10,162 nt of DNA from Hyphomicrobiales bacterium. GTDB taxonomy: Bacteria > Pseudomonadota > Alphaproteobacteria > Rhizobiales > S144-35. The DNA lies in NCBI GenBank assembly GCA_015494185.1, contig WGBT01000306.1, forward strand, positions 1 to 10,162, given 5' to 3'. The translations under genes were made by a program, and so were the position numbers. Position 1 is the stretch's first letter; every line of letters starts with the position of its first letter. Positions 5,904 through 10,162 of the stretch are shown piece after piece. The notes beneath the pieces are model-generated. The model was not told where the DNA came from and did not search any database. It worked only from the letters and a program-made list of their open reading frames with translations.

Positions 5904-7229
5904 CTATGATCCCCCTTGGGAGCTGTCCAATGCCTCCAATCCTGCAAGCATCCCCTCATAAGCCCGGTCCAATTGTGTATCCGTAATACAATAAGGCGGC
6001 ATCAGATAGATGGTCTTGCCATAGGGACGGATATTCAGGCCATGGCTTAAATACCAGTCACGCAAGAAAAGGCTTTCGCTCGATTTGTAACCGGCCCGCC
6101 CGCCCTTCAAATCAAAGGCGAGAATGGAACCAAGCACTCTGATCTTTTCAATCCGAGGATGGGCTTTCAAGGTTGGCACTAAGGCGAGATGCCGCTGTTG
6201 AATTTCTTGCACCCGGTGCATGGTGTCTTCTTCGTCAAACAGTTGCAGGGAGCGCAATGCCACAGCGCAAGCCAGCGGATTGCCTGTAAAGGAATGCCCA
6301 TGCGCCAAAGCTTTGGTAAAGTCCGGGCCGGAAAACTGGGCAAACAGAGCCTCGCTCACAGCGGTAACAGCAAGCGGCATATAACCTGACGTCAAGCCTT
6401 TTGAAAGGCAGATGATATCGGGGGCAAGGCCAATATGTTCAAAGGCAAACATCTTGCCGGTACGGCCAAACCCGGTTGCCACTTCATCGAAGATCACAAG
6501 CACCCCGTGGCTGCGCACCCGCTCGGTAACGGCGCGCAGATATTCCGGCCGGCAGACACGGATGCCCGCCGCCCCTTGCAGCAACGGTTCCAGAATGACC
6601 GCGGCGATTTGTCCGCGATGGGCCTCAAGGATCGTCTCAAGCTGGGCCAGAGCCGCTTGCTCGCGCGCGGCGATCGTTTCATCGCCAATAAAGGTGGCCG
6701 GAAACGGAATGGTTTTTGCCGCACACATCAAATCTTCAAACAGGGTGAAAAAACCCGATCCCTTTGAAACCGACATGGCGCCAAGAGTATCACCATGATA
6801 ATCGCCCTCGAAACACAAAAACAAATTGCGCCCCGCCTCTCCTCTGTTGCGCCAATATTGATAGGCCATTTTCAGGGCCACTTCATTGGCGGTGGAGCCA
6901 TTATCAGAGTAAAAGACCCGGTCAAACCGGTCCCCCAATTTGTCAAGCAAAACTTCCGCCAGCTCCACCGCACGCGGATGGGTGAAACCGGCAAACATGA
7001 CATGTTCGAGCTGTCCGGCTTGGGTGCAAAGCGCCTCATTCAAGGCCGGATGGGCATGACCATGCACACAAGTCCACCAAGATGAAATCAGATCGAGAAT
7101 TTCGCGGCCTTGTGCGTCGAACAAAGATGCCGCTTTGGCGCGGACGATCGCAACCGGGGCCGTTTCGGTGCCATGTTGAGTATAGGGATGCCAGAGGTGA
7201 CGCCGGTCACGTTGTTGCAGATCGGTCAT
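5904..7229 (-). CDS. bioA: Adenosylmethionine-8-amino-7-oxononanoate aminotransferase
   Basis: BioA makes 7,8-diaminopelargonate (DAPA) from 7-keto-8-aminopelargonate (KAPA) in biotin synthesis, using S-adenosylmethionine as amino donor and PLP as cofactor. It is a cytosolic class-III aminotransferase. The 441-aa product is close to the E. coli length of about 430. HLWHPYTQ is at 11-18 and SSWWTCVHGHAHP near 49-61, both BioA signatures. Also visible are YSDNGSTANEVALKMA, the PLP-contacting FDEVATGFGRTG, the PLP lysine K277 in LSKGLTSG, HGHSFTGNPLAC, and near the C-terminus YGKTIYLMPPY, which separates BioA from other class-III members. The ATG at 7229 directly precedes the conserved N-terminus but has only a weak AAGG-like ribosome site. 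No bioB, bioF, bioC or bioD is adjacent, and I see no BioR or BirA operator. It is divergent from trmFO. Confidence 0.96.
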   Translation of the reverse strand: MTDLQQRDRRHLWHPYTQHGTETAPVAIVRAKAASLFDAQGREILDLISSWWTCVHGHAHPALNEALCTQAGQLEHVMFAGFTHPRAVELAEVLLDKLGDRFDRVFYSDNGSTANEVALKMAYQYWRNRGEAGRNLFLCFEGDYHGDTLGAMSVSKGSGFFTLFEDLMCAAKTIPFPATFIGDETIAAREQAALAQLETILEAHRGQIAAVILEPLLQGAAGIRVCRPEYLRAVTERVRSHGVLVIFDEVATGFGRTGKMFAFEHIGLAPDIICLSKGLTSGYMPLAVTAVSEALFAQFSGPDFTKALAHGHSFTGNPLACAVALRSLQLFDEEDTMHRVQEIQQRHLALVPTLKAHPRIEKIRVLGSILAFDLKGGRAGYKSSESLFLRDWYLSHGLNIRPYGKTIYLMPPYCITDTQLDRAYEGMLAGLEALDSSQGGS

Positions 7230-7410
7230 GAAAGCAGGCCTTGGTTTCGTTGTTGTTTTTATGTCCGATGATGATTTGCCCCAAATGATAACGATAAAGA
7301 AGGGTTGGGGAAGAGCGCCATTGGTGTTCTCATACCCCCATAGGCCAACTTGCAGCCGCTGGCAAGAAAACCTGTATCAGGCCTCCTACACGGCTTTGTT
7401 GTCCTCCAAG

Positions 7411-7499
7411 CCATCCTTTTGGTGCCATCGTCGCTCGCCTCGCCCTTGTCTGGGCGAGCGGTGATGGATGCGGGAGGATGGCGGGCCATCCTTCTGGTG
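7411..7499. repeat. Nested palindromic block with flanking direct repeats
   Basis: Direct repeats CCATCCTTTTGGTG (7411-7424) and CCATCCTTCTGGTG (7486-7499) differ at one base. Between them lies a hairpin with stem CTCGCCC/GGGCGAG and loop TTGTCT (7439-7458); CGCTCGCC (7432-7439) can compete for the same right arm. A second palindrome, AGGATGGC-GG-GCCATCCT (7475-7492), follows. Its GGATGG can pair with either CCATCC, so two mutually exclusive folds are possible. It may be an intergenic repeat family or a leader RNA; orientation is unknown. Confidence 0.65.
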
Positions 7500-7586
7500 A
7501 AAAGGAAGCGAGCTTTCTTTATCCCAACGAACAACACCCCCTTGGGGGGGCAAATCGCTTGAAACCATGACCCCCCAACTGATCAA

Positions 7587-7615
7587 TTGTCAGCGGACAG
7601 GTTTTGCCGTAATTT
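7587..7615 (+). promoter_or_regulatory. Possible sigma-70 promoter for trmFO
   Basis: TTGTCA (5 of 6 to consensus) is followed after 17 bp by TAATTT, a weak -10 box. The predicted start near 7622 gives a leader of about 30 nt before the trmFO ATG. Only the -35 box and the spacing are good. Confidence 0.3.
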
Positions 7616-7653
7616 ACCGGCCATAAATCAGCAACTTCAAACCTTGGCAATCA

Positions 7654-9105
7654 ATGCAAAAGAAACAACCGATTCACATTATCGGCGGCGGCTTGGCTGG
7701 ATCGGAAGCCGCCTGGCAGGCCGCCAATGCCGGCGCTCCCGTGATCTTGCATGAAATGCGCCCGGCCACCATGACCGAAGCTCATAAAACAGACGGGCTT
7801 GCCGAGCTGGTCTGCTCGAATTCCTTCCGCTCCGATGACGCCGAACTCAATGCCGTGGGGCTGTTGCATTACGAAATGCGCCAATGCGGCTCTTTGATCA
7901 TGGCCGCAGGCGATGCCCACCGGTTGCCCGCCGGCAGTGCTCTGGCCGTCGATCGCGTGGGCTTTTCCAACATGGTCACGGCCAAACTCCAAGCCCATCC
8001 GCGCATCACCATCGAGCGGGGGGAAGTGGCGGGCCTGCCCCCTGAGGACTGGGACAATGTCATCATTGCCACCGGACCGCTCACCTCGAAAGCGCTCAGT
8101 GAAGCGATTTTGTCGATCACCGATGAGGATGCACTGGCCTTTTTCGATGCCATCGCGCCGATTGTCTATCGTGACAGTATCAACTTCGACATCGTCTGGT
8201 TCCAATCGCGCTATGACAAGCCGGGGCCTGGCGGCACGGGGGCCGACTATATCAATTGCCCGCTTTCGGAAGCGCAATACAATGCCTTCATCGATGCGCT
8301 GCTGGCCGGTGAAACCACCGAGTTCAAGGAATGGGAAAAAAACACCCCTTATTTCGATGGCTGTCTGCCAATCGAAGTCATGGCAGCACGGGGCCGCGAG
8401 ACGTTGCGCTTTGGCCCGATGAAACCGGTCGGTCTGACCAATCCTCATGCGCCAGATCAAAAACCTTATGCCGTGGTGCAATTGCGTCAGGACAATGCCC
8501 TTGGCACTTTGTGGAACATGGTCGGCTTTCAGACCAAGCTCAAATATGGTGCCCAAACCAGTATTTTCCGAATGATCCCCGGCCTAGAGAATGCCCGGTT
8601 TGCGCGGCTTGGCGGGCTGCACCGCAACACCTTTTTGAACAGTCCCGTGCTGCTTGATCAATCACTGCGTTTGAAGCGTCAGCCGCGGCTGCGCTTTGCC
8701 GGCCAGATCACCGGTGTTGAGGGTTATGTGGAATCGGCCGCGGTTGGTATTCTCGCGGGGCGGGCGGCGGCGGCACAATATCTTGGCCGGCCATTCGAGC
8801 TTCCTCCGCCAACGACAGCCCTTGGGGCGCTGCTCAATCATATCACCGGCGGCCACTTCACCGGCAGCCGTGAGGAAGCAGCAGAGTATAAGAAACTGGG
8901 CGCGCGGCGGACCTTTCAGCCGATGAATATCAATTTCGGCCTGTTTCCCCCCATCGAAACCCCAAAATGGGATGCCGATGGCAACCGGCTCAAGGGCAAA
9001 GAGCGCTCTCATGCCCGCAAACGCGCCCTCACCCGCCGCGCCCGGGCCGATCTTGAGCAGTGGCTCAGATCCCAGAACCTCCCCCTCCTTGCGCAAGAGG
9101 CTTAG
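7654..9105 (+). CDS. trmFO: Methylenetetrahydrofolate--tRNA-(uracil-5-)-methyltransferase TrmFO
   Basis: TrmFO makes 5-methyluridine at position 54 of the tRNA T loop, using methylenetetrahydrofolate as carbon donor and FAD as cofactor. It replaces the SAM-dependent TrmA in many alphaproteobacteria and Firmicutes. The 483-aa product is at the upper end of the usual 435-480. The FAD-binding GGGLAG is at 11-16 and HEMRP at 33-37. LVCSNSFRSD holds C54 and DYINCP holds C202, likely the two cysteines known in the family to act in catalysis. GRETLRFGPMKPVGL and NINFGLFPP are further family blocks. The C-terminal 40 residues are Arg/Lys-rich, fitting RNA binding. The ATG gives the standard N-terminus, with no clear Shine-Dalgarno. 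It is monocistronic: divergent from bioA and convergent with the dehydrogenase, with 57 bp between stop codons and no clear terminator. Confidence 0.97.
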   Translation: MQKKQPIHIIGGGLAGSEAAWQAANAGAPVILHEMRPATMTEAHKTDGLAELVCSNSFRSDDAELNAVGLLHYEMRQCGSLIMAAGDAHRLPAGSALAVDRVGFSNMVTAKLQAHPRITIERGEVAGLPPEDWDNVIIATGPLTSKALSEAILSITDEDALAFFDAIAPIVYRDSINFDIVWFQSRYDKPGPGGTGADYINCPLSEAQYNAFIDALLAGETTEFKEWEKNTPYFDGCLPIEVMAARGRETLRFGPMKPVGLTNPHAPDQKPYAVVQLRQDNALGTLWNMVGFQTKLKYGAQTSIFRMIPGLENARFARLGGLHRNTFLNSPVLLDQSLRLKRQPRLRFAGQITGVEGYVESAAVGILAGRAAAAQYLGRPFELPPPTTALGALLNHITGGHFTGSREEAAEYKKLGARRTFQPMNINFGLFPPIETPKWDADGNRLKGKERSHARKRALTRRARADLEQWLRSQNLPLLAQEA

Positions 9106-9162
9106 AAGGCTTTCCCAAGGGGGCCGGAACCACCAAGGGGAAGGGGCTGCGGGGGGCGCGCC

Positions 9163-9825
9163 TTACCAAGGCAGTTCATAGCCCTCCGCGTGCCAGAATT
9201 TGCCGGTTGTGGCCAGGGTCAGTTCATCCATCCGGGCAATCAGACCGCGCGCGGCTTCTGGCGCTTCGATATAGCCCCGGCCATCGGTCATGTCGGTTTT
9301 CACATAGCCTGGATGCAACAGGGCTATGGCAATGCCGCGTGGTTTGAGGTCATGGGCCAGATTGACCCCCGCCATATTCACCGCCGCCTTCGACATCCGG
9401 TAACCATAATTATTGCCCGACCCGTTATCATCCAGCGAGCCCACCCGGCTCGACACGATCCCAACCTTGGCCCCATTGACAAGAAGCGGCAAAAGCGTGC
9501 GTGTCACCCGTACCGGCGCAATGGCGTTGACTTCGTATTGGGCCCGCATATCGTCCCAATCCAAAGTCTCCAGACGATCAGAGCGCAACAACCCGGCATT
9601 GTTGATCAACATGTCGATCTTGCGCCCTGACATTCGATCGCGGAAATGGATAACGTCGGCATCGCTGGTCACGTCAACCCCCTCGAAAACTTCCGCTCCC
9701 GTATCATTGAGCGCGGTTGAGCCATGCCGGCAAACCGCCACCACCTGATCACCGCGCGCTGTCAGTTGTTGCGCAATCGCCAGGCCAATGCCCCGATTGG
9801 CACCGGTTACGACAATCAAAGCCAT
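9163..9825 (-). CDS. SDR family oxidoreductase, sniffer/C-factor-like
   Basis: This is a compact 220-aa short-chain dehydrogenase. TGANRGIG is at 7-14, NNAG at 75-78, N100 in EVNAIAP, S125/S126 in IVSSRVGS, and Y142/K146 in YRMSK. R33 after the second beta strand suggests NADP(H). The LHPGYVKTDM block and short length resemble the carbonyl reductase/C-factor-like (sniffer-type) group; the substrate is unknown. The ATG at 9825 is chosen because AAGGAGGAG lies about 5 bases upstream, the best ribosome site in the window, and because it starts directly at the first beta strand. An in-frame ATG at 9858 would add 11 residues before that site. It is only distantly similar to the dehydrogenase at 363-1187, sharing just the fold motifs, so the two are not a recent duplication. 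Confidence 0.9.
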   Translation of the reverse strand: MALIVVTGANRGIGLAIAQQLTARGDQVVAVCRHGSTALNDTGAEVFEGVDVTSDADVIHFRDRMSGRKIDMLINNAGLLRSDRLETLDWDDMRAQYEVNAIAPVRVTRTLLPLLVNGAKVGIVSSRVGSLDDNGSGNNYGYRMSKAAVNMAGVNLAHDLKPRGIAIALLHPGYVKTDMTDGRGYIEAPEAARGLIARMDELTLATTGKFWHAEGYELPW

Positions 9826-10038
9826 CCCCGCTCCTCCTTGAAAATTTGAGCGAATCACCTTCCTTCACGCTGCAAAAAACAACGCTATTCAGCGATTTCC
9901 ACAGAACAATCTATCTTCACAATCTACCTTCACCACCAACAAGACGATATTGATAATGCTTTATATTGGATTGGCCCCATGAAATCATCATGAAATAAAG
10001 AACGTCCCGGCAGCGCAGTGCTGTGATCTGCTGCAAAA
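9826..10038. other. AT-rich gap upstream of the second dehydrogenase
   Basis: No gene is visible. The gap holds a 13-bp tandem pair ACAATCTATCTTC/ACAATCTACCTTC (9906-9931), a small hairpin CGCT-ATTC-AGCG (9883-9894), a short direct repeat CATGAAAT near 9979 and 9990, and the string ATATTGGATTG shared with the region upstream of pip. No confident promoter or terminator was found. Confidence 0.5.
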
Positions 10039-10162
10039 TTAAAAACGTGATAAAGTCATCGTCACTTTTTTCAGACCGATGCCATCGGTTTCGATTTCAA
10101 CGGACTGGTTTTCTTCGGTCATGTTCACCGTCATTTTCCCGGTAAAGCCCGCCCCCTTGACA
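10039..10162 (-). CDS. Partial hypothetical protein (C-terminal 40 residues)
   Basis: The minus strand is open from the right edge to a TAA at 10039-10041. The visible end starts VKGAGFTGKMTVNMTEENQ and closes TDGIGLKKVTMTLSRF. The alternating polar and hydrophobic residues suggest beta strands. Codon use looks coding (GCG GGC, ACC GGG, ATC GGT). It is on the same strand as the dehydrogenase and ends 213 bp upstream of it. I do not recognise the family and the start lies outside the window. Confidence 0.55.
   Translation of the reverse strand, partial: VKGAGFTGKMTVNMTEENQSVEIETDGIGLKKVTMTLSRF

Larger units (their letters stand above)
7230..7653. other. Divergent gap between bioA and trmFO
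   Basis: This 424-bp gap has no gene I can support. It holds a hairpin CTTGCAGC..GCTGGCAAG (7349-7366), the nested palindromic block at 7411-7499, a wobble hairpin AAAGGAAGC/GCTTTCTTT just after it, and CCCCC-TT-GGGGG (7537-7548). A possible trmFO promoter lies at 7587-7615. Promoters for both flanking genes must be here or very close. Confidence 0.7.

Noticed and set aside
5571..5961. Open frames on both strands across the large palindrome, each reading AFSQTLSR and LDKVWENAK
   Set aside because: The same peptides appear on both strands because the DNA is palindromic. There is no ribosome site and no protein-like remainder.
7636..7662. Similarity of CTTCAAA...ATCAATG at the trmFO start to the interspersed repeat
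   Set aside because: Only short blocks match and the conserved middle and terminal hairpin are missing.
7651..8556. A 301-codon minus-strand frame opposite trmFO
   Set aside because: It is the antisense shadow of trmFO; the translation is rich in His, Arg and Gln with no family motif.
9106..9162. A bidirectional terminator between trmFO and the convergent dehydrogenase
   Set aside because: The G-rich spacer has only an imperfect CTTTCCC/GGGGAAGG pairing and no T run on either strand.

Overview
The window looks like chromosomal DNA of an alphaproteobacterium. It carries the folate-dependent tRNA methyltransferase TrmFO (not the TrmA of enterobacteria), a UvrA whose first zinc cluster reads CPVS...CPHC (a form I recall from alphaproteobacteria), and moderately GC-rich coding DNA separated by clearly AT-richer, repeat-laden gaps. 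I cannot name the genus. No transposase, integrase, phage gene, CRISPR array, rRNA or tRNA is visible.

Layout from left to right: a gene-poor left edge (1-362); a classical short-chain dehydrogenase (363-1187, minus) preceded in its transcription unit by a proline iminopeptidase (1249-2241, minus); a 334-bp gap packed with palindromes, a 10-bp tandem repeat and a copy of an interspersed repeat; uvrA (2576-5485, minus); a 418-bp gap with a second copy of that repeat and a large T-shaped palindrome; bioA (5904-7229, minus); a 424-bp divergent gap with nested hairpins; trmFO (7654-9105, plus); a second short-chain dehydrogenase convergent with it (9163-9825, minus); and the last 40 codons of an unrecognised gene entering from the right edge (10039-10162, minus).

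The genes are mostly independent housekeeping functions: nucleotide excision repair, biotin synthesis, tRNA U54 methylation, and peptide and small-molecule metabolism. Only pip and the first dehydrogenase look co-transcribed. bioA stands alone, so other biotin genes must lie elsewhere.

The unusual content is intergenic. A 71-73 bp element occurs three times (276-348, 2506-2576, 5511-5583). Two copies bracket uvrA as inverted repeats, and the third lies just past the first dehydrogenase. Its copies differ mainly at first and third codon positions of one frame, which hints at a coding past or present. A separate palindrome (5706-5840) has 25-bp perfect inner arms topped by two mini-hairpins. 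These repeat families are the best candidates for something undescribed; there is no sign of a defence or biosynthetic system.
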